Of a DNA stretch of 64,000 nt, positions 1 through 8,691 are shown one piece after another. The notes under the pieces are model-generated. The model was not told where the DNA came from, did not search any database, and worked only from the letters and a program-made list of their open reading frames with translations. The DNA is taken from NCBI RefSeq assembly GCF_021245725.1, contig NZ_JAJGSX010000021.1, positions 88,449 through 152,448 on the forward strand. The letters are read 5' to 3'. Position numbers and translations under genes: made by a program. Positions within the stretch are counted from its first letter, which is position 1. Each line of letters starts with the position of its first letter. This DNA comes from Pseudonocardia sp. TRM90224 (GTDB lineage Bacteria > Actinomycetota > Actinomycetes > Mycobacteriales > Pseudonocardiaceae).

Positions 1-35
1 CGCAAGAACAGGCCGGTGTCCGCGAGGCGCGACAT
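1..35 (-). CDS. 5' end of an unidentified gene, cut by the left edge
   Basis: Only the first eleven codons are inside the window (ATG at 35, reading left; peptide begins MSRLADTGLF). The start is supported by a TACGGT element at 43-48 on the same strand, seven bases before the ATG. This is the leaderless arrangement used by many genes in this window, and there is no purine-rich ribosome site. Too little protein is visible to name a family. It would be divergent from the small gene at 125. The call could be wrong if the reading frame closes just outside the window. Confidence 0.4.
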   Translation of the reverse strand, partial: MSRLADTGLFL

Positions 36-124
36 AGGGCGGACCGTAACGGGGTGGGGTTCCGTGATCGCCGCGTTCCACATACGGTCACAGGTGACGA
101 TCGTCACGTGAGGGGACCACCACA

Positions 125-448
125 TTGCACCCGCACCGGCTCCAGCAGCTCGTCGCCACCGTTCCCGATGGCCTCAGCCCTGAGCAGCGCGCCCGCCTCT
201 ACTCGCACGTCGACAGCTCCGACGCCTGTCGCATCCGGATCGACCGCACCCGCGACGAGCTGCGCGACCTGCTCGACGGCGGCGCCGCGAAGGACGAGCA
301 GGCGGCGTCGCGCTCGGTGGACCTGGCGTGCGAGCTGGACGTGCTCGAACGCGTCCAGCAGCGGCTCGACGGCTGGCTGATGGCGCTGGTGGAGGAGCTC
401 ACCCAGGCGCCGCGGGTCATCCAGTACGACGACGGAGTTCCCGCCTGA
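125..448 (+). CDS. Small hypothetical protein, 107 aa
   Basis: I do not recognise a family. The protein is charged and mostly helical in character, rich in Glu, Arg, Asp and Leu, with no signal peptide or membrane segment. A dyad of acidic and basic residues between about 35 and 85 suggests a helical bundle or short coiled coil. The start is TTG, eight or so bases after a GAGGGGA sequence that can serve as ribosome site. It lies 49 bases before the oxidoreductase gene on the same strand. An overlapping ORF on the opposite strand is of similar length, but its composition is the mirror of this frame and it has no comparable start signal. Confidence 0.6.
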   Translation: MHPHRLQQLVATVPDGLSPEQRARLYSHVDSSDACRIRIDRTRDELRDLLDGGAAKDEQAASRSVDLACELDVLERVQQRLDGWLMALVEELTQAPRVIQYDDGVPA

Positions 449-497
449 CCGTTCCCCGGGTGAGGATGGGCCCCTCTCGTCGAGCAAAGGGGCTGAT

Positions 498-1460
498 GTG
501 CGCGCTGTGCAGGTTGTGCGGTTGGACGGGCCGTCCGCTGTGGAGATCCGGGACGTCCCGGAACCGACGCGGGGCGCCGATCAGGTTCTGGTCGACGTGA
601 AGGCAGCGGGCGTCAACTTCCCCGACGTCCTGCAGAGCAAAGGCCTCTACCAGTACAAGCCGGACACACCGTTCACGCTCGGCTCGGAGGCTGCCGGGGT
701 GGTGCGCGAGGCACCGGAGGGTTCCGAGCTGCGGCCGGGCGACCGGGTGGCCGCCTTCCCGGGTGGGAGCGCGTTCGCCGAGGTCGTCGCGGTGCCGGCC
801 GCCAACGTGCTCCCGCTGCCCGACGAGGTCGGGTTCGCCGCAGGGGCCTGCCTCCCGATGAACTACCTCACCGCGCACTTCGCGCTGCTCACCCGCGGAC
901 ACCTGCGCGAGGGGCAGACCGTGCTGGTGCACGGCGCGGCCGGCGGCGTCGGGACGGCGACGGTGCAGCTGGCCGGGGCGCTCGGCGCGCGGGTGGTCGC
1001 CGTGGTGTCGACGCAGGAGAAGGGCGAGGTGGCGCGCACGGTGGGCGCGACCGACGTCGTGCTCGCCGACGGCTTCCGCGACACCGTCAAGGAGTTGCTC
1101 CCGGGCGGGGTGGACATGGTGGTCGACCCGGTCGGCGGCGACCGCTTCACCGATTCGCTGCGCTGCCTCGCGCCCGAGGGCCGGCTGCTGGTCGTCGGCT
1201 TCACCGCGGGCGAGATCCCCACCGTGAAGGTCAACCGGCTGCTGCTGAACAACATCGACGTCGTCGGCGTCGGATGGGGCGCCTTCGCGCTGCGCCGGGC
1301 GGGCTTCATCCACCAGCAGTGGGACGAGCTGCTCCCGCACCTGCGGGCGGGCAGGCTCGACCCGCTGATCAGCGAGACGTTCCCGCTGGAGAAGGCCGCG
1401 GAAGCGCTGGCCCGCATCGACGAGCGCGCGGTCACCGGCAAGGTCGTGCTGGAGCCTTAG
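498..1460 (+). CDS. NADPH:quinone oxidoreductase family protein (medium-chain reductase)
   Basis: Zinc-free medium-chain dehydrogenase/reductase of the quinone oxidoreductase type, 320 aa, the usual length. It should transfer hydride from NADPH to a quinone or enone in the cytoplasm. The N-terminal GroES-like fold carries GVNFPDVLQ and GSEAAGVV. The nucleotide-binding Rossmann motif HGAAGGVGTATVQ is near residue 147, followed by VGATDVVLAD. The catalytic zinc ligands of alcohol dehydrogenases are missing, as expected for this branch. GTG start at 498 follows AAAGGGG. A GCCCCT/AGGGGC inverted repeat at 470-475 and 488-493 could fold over that ribosome site, which may limit translation. The natural substrate cannot be told from sequence. 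Confidence 0.9.
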   Translation: MRAVQVVRLDGPSAVEIRDVPEPTRGADQVLVDVKAAGVNFPDVLQSKGLYQYKPDTPFTLGSEAAGVVREAPEGSELRPGDRVAAFPGGSAFAEVVAVPAANVLPLPDEVGFAAGACLPMNYLTAHFALLTRGHLREGQTVLVHGAAGGVGTATVQLAGALGARVVAVVSTQEKGEVARTVGATDVVLADGFRDTVKELLPGGVDMVVDPVGGDRFTDSLRCLAPEGRLLVVGFTAGEIPTVKVNRLLLNNIDVVGVGWGAFALRRAGFIHQQWDELLPHLRAGRLDPLISETFPLEKAAEALARIDERAVTGKVVLEP

Positions 1461-1473
1461 AAGGGGCCCAGAA

Positions 1474-1518
1474 CGACGTCATGGCTGCCCCGATGCCTAC
1501 TGGGCAGCCATGACGTCG
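1474..1518. terminator. Bidirectional hairpin between convergent genes (family B)
   Basis: Perfect 17-bp stem (1474-1490 with 1502-1518) and an 11-base loop, between the convergent oxidoreductase and BCCT genes. The arm contains ACGACGT and TGGCTG, the same blocks as the hairpin at 7717-7775. There is no U tract, common for high-GC terminators. Terminator role is inferred from position and structure. Confidence 0.75.
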
Positions 1519-1538
1519 ACGCGCGATCAGTCGTGCGA

Positions 1539-3287
1539 TTAGTTCTTGGGTGGCGGGTCAGCCTCGGAGTGCGGCTTCACCGGCATGAAGAACTCGTCGC
1601 CGTACTTCTGCGTGCCGAACTCCACCGCCCGCTCGACGGCCAGGGCGGAGCGCCGGTCCCTGCGCATCATCGGGTCGTTGCGCAGGTCCTTGGCCAGCGC
1701 GACGCACAGCACGACCATCACGATCGCGAACGGCGCGGCCATGATGATCGTGATGTCCCGGATGCCCTTGAGCGCCTCGTCCTGTCCCGCTCCGACGAGG
1801 AGCATGATCGCGGCGATCGCGCCCATCACGACGCCCCAGAACACGACGACCCACCGGCTCGGCAGGATCGAGCCGCGCTCCGACAGTGTGCCCATGACCA
1901 CCGACGCGGCGTCGGCGCCCGAGACGAAGAAGATCGCAACGAGGACCATGGCGATCACGCTGAGCACACCACTGAGCGGCATCGTGTTCAGCAGCCCGAA
2001 GAGCTGGCCCTCCGTGCTCTGCGCCGCGAGGTCGGTCCCGGAGCGCTGCAGGTTGATCGCGGCGCCGCCGAAGATCGCGAACCAGATCAGGCTGACCGCG
2101 CTCGGGATGAGCAGCACCCCCACGACGAACTGCTTGATCGTGCGGCCGCGGCTGATCCGGGCGATGAACATGCCGACGAACGGCGTCCACGAGATCCACC
2201 ACGCCCAGTAGAAGACGGTCCAGCCGGAGAGCCACTCCGCCGTCGCGTCGCCGCCGCTGGCCGCGGTGCGCGCGGCCATCTGCGCGAGGTTGCCGAAGTA
2301 GTCGCCGATGGCGGTCGGGATGAGGTTGAGGATCAGCACGGTCGGCCCGCCGACGAACACGACCAGCGCGAGCACACCCGCCAGCACCATGTTGATGTTG
2401 GAGAGCCACTGGATGCCCTTGGCGACACCGGTGACGGCCGAGCACACGAACGCGATCGTCAGCACCACGATGATCACGACGAGGAGCACCTCGCCGACCG
2501 CGGACACCCCGTTGAGCTTGAGGCCCGCGCCGATCTGCAGCGCCCCGAGCCCGAGCGACGCGGCCGAGCCGAACAGCGTCGCGAAGATCGCGAGGATGTC
2601 GACCGCCTTGCCGAACGCGCCTTCGGTGTGCCGCTCGCCCAGCAGCGGTGCGAAGGCCGAGCTGATCAGCTGGCGCCGCCCGCGGCGGAACGTGCTGTAG
2701 GCGATGGCCAGCCCGACCACGGCGTAGATCGCCCAGGGATGCAGTGTCCAGTGGAAGAGCGTCGTCGCCATCGCGACGTCGAGCGCTTCGGGGTCACCGG
2801 CGGCGACGGTGCCGGGCGGCGGGCTCGCGAAGTGCGAGAGCGGCTCGCTCACGCCGTAGAACATGAGGCCGATGCCCATCCCGGCGCTGAACATCATCGC
2901 GATCCAGGAGACCGTGCGGAACTCCGGCGCCTCGTCGTCGGCGCCCAACGGGATGCGGCCCTGCTTGCTGAACGCCAGCCACAGCGCGAAGACGACGAAA
3001 CCGGAAGCGGTGAGCACGAACGCCCATCCGCCCGCGCTCATGACGCCGGCCAACACGGCGGAGGACACGGCGCTGAGCGTGCTGGTGGACAACGCACCCC
3101 AGAGGATGAACGCAACGACCAGCGCCGCGGCGATGCCGAAGATCCACCGGTCGAGTGGGTGCTGCTGCTCAGCGGTGGTCGAGCGTGGCAGTGCGCTCTC
3201 GGACGGCGCGCTGTCGGAGGGTGTGCTGCCCGGAGGTGCCGCATCGGATGCCGGTGCGGTGCCTTCGGGCTTCTCGTGGACGGTCAT
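1539..3287 (-). CDS. BCCT family transporter (betaine/carnitine/choline type)
   Basis: Inner-membrane secondary transporter of the betaine-choline-carnitine family, 582 aa with about twelve hydrophobic segments. It probably takes up glycine betaine, choline or a related quaternary amine with Na+ or H+. The family signature WAWWISWTPFVGMFIARISR is present near residue 345, followed by GRTIKQF. The N-terminus is a roughly 50-residue hydrophilic tail rich in Ser, Pro and Glu, and the C-terminus is a short charged tail, both typical of osmoregulated members. No choline oxidation genes lie nearby, which favours uptake for osmoprotection over catabolism, but the substrate is not fixed by sequence. 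A perfect palindrome at 3422-3439 in the upstream gap may be its operator. Confidence 0.93.
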   Translation of the reverse strand: MTVHEKPEGTAPASDAAPPGSTPSDSAPSESALPRSTTAEQQHPLDRWIFGIAAALVVAFILWGALSTSTLSAVSSAVLAGVMSAGGWAFVLTASGFVVFALWLAFSKQGRIPLGADDEAPEFRTVSWIAMMFSAGMGIGLMFYGVSEPLSHFASPPPGTVAAGDPEALDVAMATTLFHWTLHPWAIYAVVGLAIAYSTFRRGRRQLISSAFAPLLGERHTEGAFGKAVDILAIFATLFGSAASLGLGALQIGAGLKLNGVSAVGEVLLVVIIVVLTIAFVCSAVTGVAKGIQWLSNINMVLAGVLALVVFVGGPTVLILNLIPTAIGDYFGNLAQMAARTAASGGDATAEWLSGWTVFYWAWWISWTPFVGMFIARISRGRTIKQFVVGVLLIPSAVSLIWFAIFGGAAINLQRSGTDLAAQSTEGQLFGLLNTMPLSGVLSVIAMVLVAIFFVSGADAASVVMGTLSERGSILPSRWVVVFWGVVMGAIAAIMLLVGAGQDEALKGIRDITIIMAAPFAIVMVVLCVALAKDLRNDPMMRRDRRSALAVERAVEFGTQKYGDEFFMPVKPHSEADPPPKN

Positions 3288-3421
3288 GCTGGCGGCGCCC
3301 GGCTGTCGGCGGCGCCTCCCCCCTCCCGCGTTCGGAGGCCGGGCGCAGCGCTGCTCCCGGCCTGTCGGTGGTGGCTGGCCTCGTAACGGGGGCCACGATC
3401 CGACGGCCGGGTTGCCCCGTC

Positions 3422-3439
3422 AACTCGAGGCGTCGAGTT
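3422..3439. promoter_or_regulatory. Palindrome in the BCCT / sigma-factor divergent gap
   Basis: AACTCGA-GGCG-TCGAGTT is a perfect 7-4-7 inverted repeat in the 233-base gap between divergent BCCT and ECF sigma genes. This is the size of a TetR- or GntR-type operator. No cognate regulator is encoded next to it. The rest of the gap shows no other structure I can support. Confidence 0.45.
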
Positions 3440-3520
3440 CAACCATGTCGTTACCGTTTGTCTCGTACTGCGCAACACGAACGAGTGCAACGGAAGGTGC
3501 ACTGCTGGACATAGCGGGGT

Positions 3521-4108
3521 ATGACGACGAGCGAGGGGGCCGTTCGATTGCCTGCACCGCCGGGTGAGGCCGAGCTGTGGGCCGCTGCGCAACGGGGGGA
3601 CCGCGCCGCGTTCACCGCTCTGTACCACCAGCACGCCGCGGCGGTGTGGAGCCAGGCCTACCGGTTGACCGTGACGCTCCCGGCCGCGGAGGACGTGCTG
3701 GCCGCGACCTTCCTCACGGCGTGGCGCCGCCGAGGTGACGTGCGGCTGGTCGACGGGACGGCGTTGCCGTGGCTGCTGACGGTCGCGAGCAACGAGGCCC
3801 GCACCGACTGGCGCCGCACCACCCGGCACAAACGGCTGAAGCTGCGGGTCGGGCCGCCGCCCGACGTGAGCGACCACGCGGACACCGTCGTGGCCTCGCT
3901 GGACGACCGCAGGCGGTTGCACCAGGTCATCGCCGCGATCGCCGAGCTGCCGACCGGCCAGCGTGAGGCCGTCGCGTTGTGCCTGGTGGCGGAGGTGTCG
4001 CACGCCGACGCCGCCAGGGCGCTCGGCATCAGCGAGGTGACCTTGCGGTCCCGCATCCACCGCGCCCGTACCCGGCTGCGCACGCTGCTCCCGGAGGAGG
4101 TCCGATGA
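3521..4108 (+). CDS. ECF-type RNA polymerase sigma factor
   Basis: 195-aa sigma-70 family protein with only regions 2 and 4, so an extracytoplasmic-function type. Region 2 covers about residues 20-95, with AFTALYHQHAAAVWSQAYRL and a DVLAATFLTAWRR segment. Region 4 covers about 125-190 with a helix-turn-helix around SHADAARALGISEVTLRSRI. The basic linker RRTTRHKRLKLR lies between them. The stop codon overlaps the ATG of the next gene (ATGA at 4105-4108), so the two are translationally coupled. This is the usual layout of an ECF sigma factor and its controlling membrane protein. The stimulus is unknown. The neighbouring osmolyte transporter is divergent and may or may not be a target. Confidence 0.92.
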   Translation: MTTSEGAVRLPAPPGEAELWAAAQRGDRAAFTALYHQHAAAVWSQAYRLTVTLPAAEDVLAATFLTAWRRRGDVRLVDGTALPWLLTVASNEARTDWRRTTRHKRLKLRVGPPPDVSDHADTVVASLDDRRRLHQVIAAIAELPTGQREAVALCLVAEVSHADAARALGISEVTLRSRIHRARTRLRTLLPEEVR

Positions 4109-5364
4109 ACGAGCTCGACCTGCCGCCCGCCCCGCCGTTGCCGGCCGAGGTGCGGGAGCGCGCGCTGCAGACGGTGTTGGCCGGGCTGGACGCACCGCCT
4201 CGGCAGCGGCGTCCCTTTCTCCTCGCCGCGGCCGCGGCGGCGGTGGTCGTCACGCTGTTGGTGACGACGACGTTCGCGCTGTCCGGCTTCGGGCCGGGTG
4301 AGCGCCCGCCGCCGCGGGTCGCGTCCATCCCGCACGGGATCGTGGGGTGGCCGCTCAGCGACGGCTCCGACAAGTCCTTCGTCGACCGGTGCGGGAACGC
4401 CGTCGAGCACAGCGACCAGTCGCAGTTCTACGGGCCACCCGACGAGTGGAAGGTCACGTCGGCGGTCGGCACGGGTGCGCTGGAGACCGACGTGATCATC
4501 GACGACTTCTTCGCCTGCCTGCTGACGCCGGGCGCGACGATCTTCTCTGAGAACATCGCGTCCGCCTCGGCCGGAACGCCGATCCCCGGCAACGTTTCTG
4601 TGACCCGGATGGCGCCCGGCAAGCTCGTGTTCCTCAACCCCGACGACCGCAGGTTGATCGTCGGTCCGCGGTCGAATCCCGACAAGGCGTCGGAGATCAA
4701 GGACGCCAACGTCGCGTTCTACGACATCAACGACGATGAGGCTCCCGAGATGATCCAGGTGCAGGTCATCGACCGCCGGACCGGCGAGACCCTGTACGAC
4801 GGACCGCTTCCCGAGCCCGAGGACGCTACGCGGTACGTCGACCGCGAGCTTCCGAAGCGGACGGGGTCACCGGACGACGCGGTGCTGGACGCCTGTATCG
4901 CCAAGGCTCCGACCCACGTCTTCAGCGATCCCGGATCGTGGGTGCCGTTCGGCCGCCACGAGATCGAGGGCGCCCCGCCGCTGCTCATCGCGCGGGTCGG
5001 CGACGTCGGAGTGGGTTTCTGCGAGCTGGATCCGCCGGCGACCGACCTCCCGGACTACTACCGGGCGTTCGACGGGTTCCCGCTGCCGCCGCTGGACGAT
5101 CCGACCCGGGCGAAGATGGTGAGGTGGGCACACCCCACCGGGCCCGATCCCTTCGCGATCATCCGGATTCCGCCGAAGGTCGTGCGGGCGGAGATGCTCG
5201 CGACACCTGAGAACGGCGAGCCGCGGACCGTGGAGTGCAGCGTGCTTGACGACCTGGCCGTCTGCTCGATGGACCGGCCGCCGGAATCGGACAACGTCTA
5301 CAGGTACACCTACACGACCTACGAGTCGATGGACCCCCAGTCGCCTGGCCTCAGTGTCGAGTGA
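4105..5364 (+). CDS. Single-pass membrane protein coupled to the sigma factor (possible anti-sigma factor)
   Basis: 419 aa, starting at the ATG that overlaps the sigma factor stop, right after GGAGGAGG. Residues 1-37 are cytoplasmic and proline-rich, about 38-60 form one membrane helix, and the remaining roughly 355 residues would be extracellular. The gene order suggests an anti-sigma factor. However, the cytoplasmic part is far shorter than a normal anti-sigma domain and has no zinc-binding HxxxCxxC motif. The outer part contains scattered cysteines that could form disulfides (for example in VDRCGN, FACLL, LDACIAK and VGFCEL) and no domain I recognise. It may control the sigma factor by an unusual mechanism, or be a sensor or target gene. 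The membrane topology is well supported; the role is inferred from context only. Confidence 0.75.
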   Translation: MNELDLPPAPPLPAEVRERALQTVLAGLDAPPRQRRPFLLAAAAAAVVVTLLVTTTFALSGFGPGERPPPRVASIPHGIVGWPLSDGSDKSFVDRCGNAVEHSDQSQFYGPPDEWKVTSAVGTGALETDVIIDDFFACLLTPGATIFSENIASASAGTPIPGNVSVTRMAPGKLVFLNPDDRRLIVGPRSNPDKASEIKDANVAFYDINDDEAPEMIQVQVIDRRTGETLYDGPLPEPEDATRYVDRELPKRTGSPDDAVLDACIAKAPTHVFSDPGSWVPFGRHEIEGAPPLLIARVGDVGVGFCELDPPATDLPDYYRAFDGFPLPPLDDPTRAKMVRWAHPTGPDPFAIIRIPPKVVRAEMLATPENGEPRTVECSVLDDLAVCSMDRPPESDNVYRYTYTTYESMDPQSPGLSVE

Positions 5365-5402
5365 GGTTGTGCTCGCCGCCCGGTGGGTGATGCAGTTGCG
5401 GC

Positions 5403-7712
5403 ATGACCGAGCTCGACACGAAACCCGCCGGCACGGCGGAGGCGCTGCGCGCGATCGAGCAGCGCGTGCTGTGGCTGGCCACGGCGATCGTGCACCACGC
5501 CAACCGGGTGCGGCCCAACGAGAGCGGGTTGAAGGTCGGCGGGCACCAGGCGTCGAGCGCGTCGATGGTGACGATCATGACGGCCTTGTGGTTCGAGCAC
5601 CTGCGCAGCGCCGACCGGGTCTCGGTGAAGCCGCACGCGTCGCCGGTGCTGCACGCGATCAACCACCTGCTGGGTGAGCTCGACGAGCGTTATCTCACGA
5701 CGTTGCGCGAGTTCGGCGGCCTGCAGAGCTACCCGAGCCGGTCGAAGGACCCCGACCCCGTCGACTACTCGACGGGCTCGGTCGGGATCGGTGCGACGGC
5801 GCCGATCTGGGGAGCGCTCGCCCGTCGCTACACCTCGTCGATAGCGCCCGAGGTCGGGACGGGCCGGCAGTACTCGCTCGTCGGCGACGCCGAGCTGGAC
5901 GAGGGCGCGTGCTGGGAGGCCGTGCTCGACCCGATGGTGGGCGAGCTGGGGGAGGTCGTCTGGATCGTCGACCTGAACCGGCAGTCGCTCGACAGGGTCG
6001 TGCCCAACATCGGCGCCACCCGCCTGCAGGGCATGTTCGCCGCCGCGGGCTGGCAGGTGCTCACCGTCAAGTACGGGCGCCTGCTGGAGGAGCTCTTCAC
6101 CCGGCCGGGCGGCGCCGCGCTGCGTACGCGCATCGACGAGATGCCCAACCCGGAGTACCAGCGGCTGCTGCGCTGCACGCCCGCGCAGCTGCGCGAGCGG
6201 CTGCCGGGGGAGAGCGCCGAGCTGGCCACGCTGATCGCCGAGCTCGACGACGCCACGCTGCACGCCGCGGTGCGCAACCTCGGCGGGCACGACCTCGGCG
6301 CCCTGCGCGACGCCCTGACCTCGATCGACGACACCCGGCCGACGGTGATCTTCGCCTACACGGTGAAGGGGTACGGGCTGGCCAGCGAGGGGCACCCGCA
6401 GAACCACTCGTCGCTGCTCACGAACGAGCAGCTGGTGCAGCTGGCCGAGCGGGTCGGCGCCGACGTCGACGCGCCGTGGGCGCCGCTGCCGGCCGACTCA
6501 CCTGCGGCGCGGCTGTGCGAGGAGGTGGCGCAGCGGCTGCGCAGGACGCCGTTCGCGGCGGCGCCCGTGCCCGAGCTGCCGGTGGACATCGGCCGCACGC
6601 CGTCGGGGACGGCGACCACGCAGGCCGCGTTGGGCCGCGCGCTGCTCGACCTCACCCGCGCCGCACCGGACGCCGCCCGCAGGGTGGTCACGTTGTGCCC
6701 GGACGTCAGCTCGTCGACCAACCTCGGCGGCTGGGTGAACAAGGTGGGCGTGTGGGCGGCGCGCGAGCAGGTCGACTGGTTCGCCGACGACCCCGAGACG
6801 ATCCTGCACTGGCGCGAGCGCCCGAGCGGCCAGCACATGGAGCTGGGCATCGCCGAGACGAACCTGGTCGGGCTGCTCGGCGAGCTGGGTGCGACGTGGT
6901 CGCGATGGGGGCAGCCGCTGCTGCCCATCGGGGTGCTCTACGACCCGTTCGTCGAGCGCGCGCTGGAGCCGTGGTCGTTCGGGATCTACGCGGGCGGGCA
7001 GTCGATCCTCGTCGGCACGCCGTCGGGCGTGTCGTTGGCGCCGGAGGGCGGGGCGCACCAGTCGATCAGCACCCCGTCGGTCGGGCTCGAGCAGCCCGGC
7101 TGCACCACGTACGAGCCGGCGTTCGCGATCGACGTGGAGTGGACGCTGCTCGCGTCGTTGGCCCGGCTCGGTCGGCCGGGCGGGACGTCGGCGTACCTGC
7201 GTCTTTCGACCCGGCCGGTCGACCAGACCCTCGCCGCCGTGCCCGCCGACCCCGCGGCCCGCGAGCGGCGGCGGCGCCAGGTCGTCGGTGGCGCCTACCC
7301 GCTGCGGCGGGCCGACGGTCCACCCGCGCTCACCATCGCGACGATGGGCGCGATGGTCCCGGAGGCGCTCGCCGCCGCCGACCGGCTGGCCGCGGGTGGC
7401 ACGCCGGCCGACGTCGTGTGCGTGACCAGCCCCGGGCTGGTGTTCGACGCGGTGCAGGCCCGCGGGGGGCGCGGGAGCGGCGACACCTGGATCCTCGACG
7501 CCGCGTTCCCCGCCCGCCGCGCGACCCCGCTCGTCACCGTGCTCGACGGGCACCCGCACACGCTCGCGTTCCTCGCGACCGTCAACCAGGTGCGCGCCGC
7601 CCACCTCGGCGTCTCGCGCTTCGGGCAGTCGGGCGACCTCGACGACGTCTACCGCCACCACGGCATCGACACCGACAGCATCGTCCGCGCCGGGCTGGAC
7701 CTGCTCGGCTGA
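5403..7712 (+). CDS. Pyruvate dehydrogenase E1-like (AceE/transketolase family) enzyme
   Basis: Thiamine-diphosphate enzyme of the homodimeric E1 type, 769 aa. The TPP/Mg motif GDAELDEGACWE begins at residue 161 and continues to VWIVDLNRQSLD, closely matching the AceE pattern. An N-terminal NESGLKVGGHQASSASM segment corresponds to the E1 substrate channel. The second half is a transketolase pyrimidine domain (about 400-600, with HMELGIAETNLVGLLGELG) and a C-terminal domain. AceE proteins are usually close to 890-920 aa, so this one is shorter. No E2 or E3 gene is near, and the actinobacterial main E1 is elsewhere, so its acyl acceptor and 2-oxo acid are uncertain. ATG start, 38 bases after the sigma/membrane pair; probably its own unit. 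Confidence 0.85.
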   Translation: MTELDTKPAGTAEALRAIEQRVLWLATAIVHHANRVRPNESGLKVGGHQASSASMVTIMTALWFEHLRSADRVSVKPHASPVLHAINHLLGELDERYLTTLREFGGLQSYPSRSKDPDPVDYSTGSVGIGATAPIWGALARRYTSSIAPEVGTGRQYSLVGDAELDEGACWEAVLDPMVGELGEVVWIVDLNRQSLDRVVPNIGATRLQGMFAAAGWQVLTVKYGRLLEELFTRPGGAALRTRIDEMPNPEYQRLLRCTPAQLRERLPGESAELATLIAELDDATLHAAVRNLGGHDLGALRDALTSIDDTRPTVIFAYTVKGYGLASEGHPQNHSSLLTNEQLVQLAERVGADVDAPWAPLPADSPAARLCEEVAQRLRRTPFAAAPVPELPVDIGRTPSGTATTQAALGRALLDLTRAAPDAARRVVTLCPDVSSSTNLGGWVNKVGVWAAREQVDWFADDPETILHWRERPSGQHMELGIAETNLVGLLGELGATWSRWGQPLLPIGVLYDPFVERALEPWSFGIYAGGQSILVGTPSGVSLAPEGGAHQSISTPSVGLEQPGCTTYEPAFAIDVEWTLLASLARLGRPGGTSAYLRLSTRPVDQTLAAVPADPAARERRRRQVVGGAYPLRRADGPPALTIATMGAMVPEALAAADRLAAGGTPADVVCVTSPGLVFDAVQARGGRGSGDTWILDAAFPARRATPLVTVLDGHPHTLAFLATVNQVRAAHLGVSRFGQSGDLDDVYRHHGIDTDSIVRAGLDLLG

Positions 7713-7716
7713 GGCG

Positions 7717-7775
7717 TCGACAACGACGTTCTGGCTGTTGTGAGCGCTAACAAGCAGCCATTACGTCGTTGTCGA
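7717..7775. terminator. Bidirectional hairpin between convergent genes (family B)
   Basis: Stem of 13 bp (7717-7729 with 7763-7775), a two-base internal mismatch, then TGGCTG/CAGCCA (7732-7737 with 7755-7760), loop about 17 bases. It lies exactly between the convergent E1-like and PAC2 genes. It shares the AACGACGT and TGGCTG blocks with the hairpin at 1474-1518. Confidence 0.7.
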
Positions 7776-7782
7776 TGCAGAC

Positions 7783-8691
7783 CTACCGGTCCTGCTCGTC
7801 GTCCTGGTCGGCCAGGAACTTCTCGACCTCGGCGGCGAGCTCGTCGGCGCTGGGCAGCTCGCCGGCGAGGCCGAGCCCGGTGTGCTCGCCGCGGCCGCTC
7901 GCGACGGTGTCGTACTGGCGCTCCAGCGCGAGCACGACCTGCCGCACCTCGTCGGACGCCTCGACCTGCTCGGTGATCTCCTCCTCGGCCCGCTCCGCCG
8001 CCTTGGACAGCGGCTCGGTCGGGAGGTAGAGGTCGGCCGCGATCCCCACGTGGTCCAGCAGCACCCGCGCGGCCTGCGGGTACTCCGCGCGCGCGAGGTA
8101 GTGCGGCACGTGCACGGCGAAGCCCATGGCGTCGTGGCCGCTCTCGCCGAGCCGGAACTCCATGAGCCCCACGGCGCTGCCGGGCACCTCGGCGGTCGCG
8201 AACCAGGCCTCGTGGCCCTCGGTCAGCTCCGGCCGCGTGCCGTGCACCGTCACGCCGATCGGGCGGGTGTGCGGCACCGCCATCGGGATCGCCGTCAGGT
8301 TGATCACCAGGCGCACCCCGAGCCGGTCGATGATCTGCTCGACGGCCGCGGAGAACCGTTCCCACTGCGTGTCCGGCTCCGGGCCGGTCAGCAGCAGGTA
8401 CTGGGTCTGCGCGGTGTCGCCGACGGCCACCACGTTCAGCTCGGGCGGGTCGTACGACGCCCAGCGGTCGGTGTCGAACCGCAGCGATGGGCGCCGCGAG
8501 CGGTAGTCGATGAGCTGGTCGATGTCGAACCGCGCGACCGTGCGCGGCTCCCGCTCGGCCAGCAGCGACGCCACCGCGAGCCGCGCGGCGTTCCCGGCGT
8601 CGACGAATCCGTCGAGCGCCACCAGCAGCACCGGCTGCTCCAGCTCAGGGGCATCGGGTGCCATCTCGTACAGCTCGGCAGGCTCCAGCAC
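7783..8691 (-). CDS. PAC2 family protein
   Basis: 302-aa soluble protein of the PAC2 (proteasome assembly chaperone-like) family widespread in actinobacteria. Visible hallmarks are LLVALDGFVDAGNAA near the start, the central GPEPDTQWERF and the segment LTAIPMAVPHTRP with GITVHGT-like spacing. The C-terminal tail after about residue 270 is highly acidic and helical. A GTG start at 8691 is chosen because GGAGGTGC lies just ahead of it; an in-frame GTG 18 codons upstream (8745) has no such site. The family is named for similarity to eukaryotic chaperones, but its bacterial role is not settled. No proteasome genes lie nearby, so context adds nothing. Confidence 0.88.
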   Translation of the reverse strand: MLEPAELYEMAPDAPELEQPVLLVALDGFVDAGNAARLAVASLLAEREPRTVARFDIDQLIDYRSRRPSLRFDTDRWASYDPPELNVVAVGDTAQTQYLLLTGPEPDTQWERFSAAVEQIIDRLGVRLVINLTAIPMAVPHTRPIGVTVHGTRPELTEGHEAWFATAEVPGSAVGLMEFRLGESGHDAMGFAVHVPHYLARAEYPQAARVLLDHVGIAADLYLPTEPLSKAAERAEEEITEQVEASDEVRQVVLALERQYDTVASGRGEHTGLGLAGELPSADELAAEVEKFLADQDDEQDR

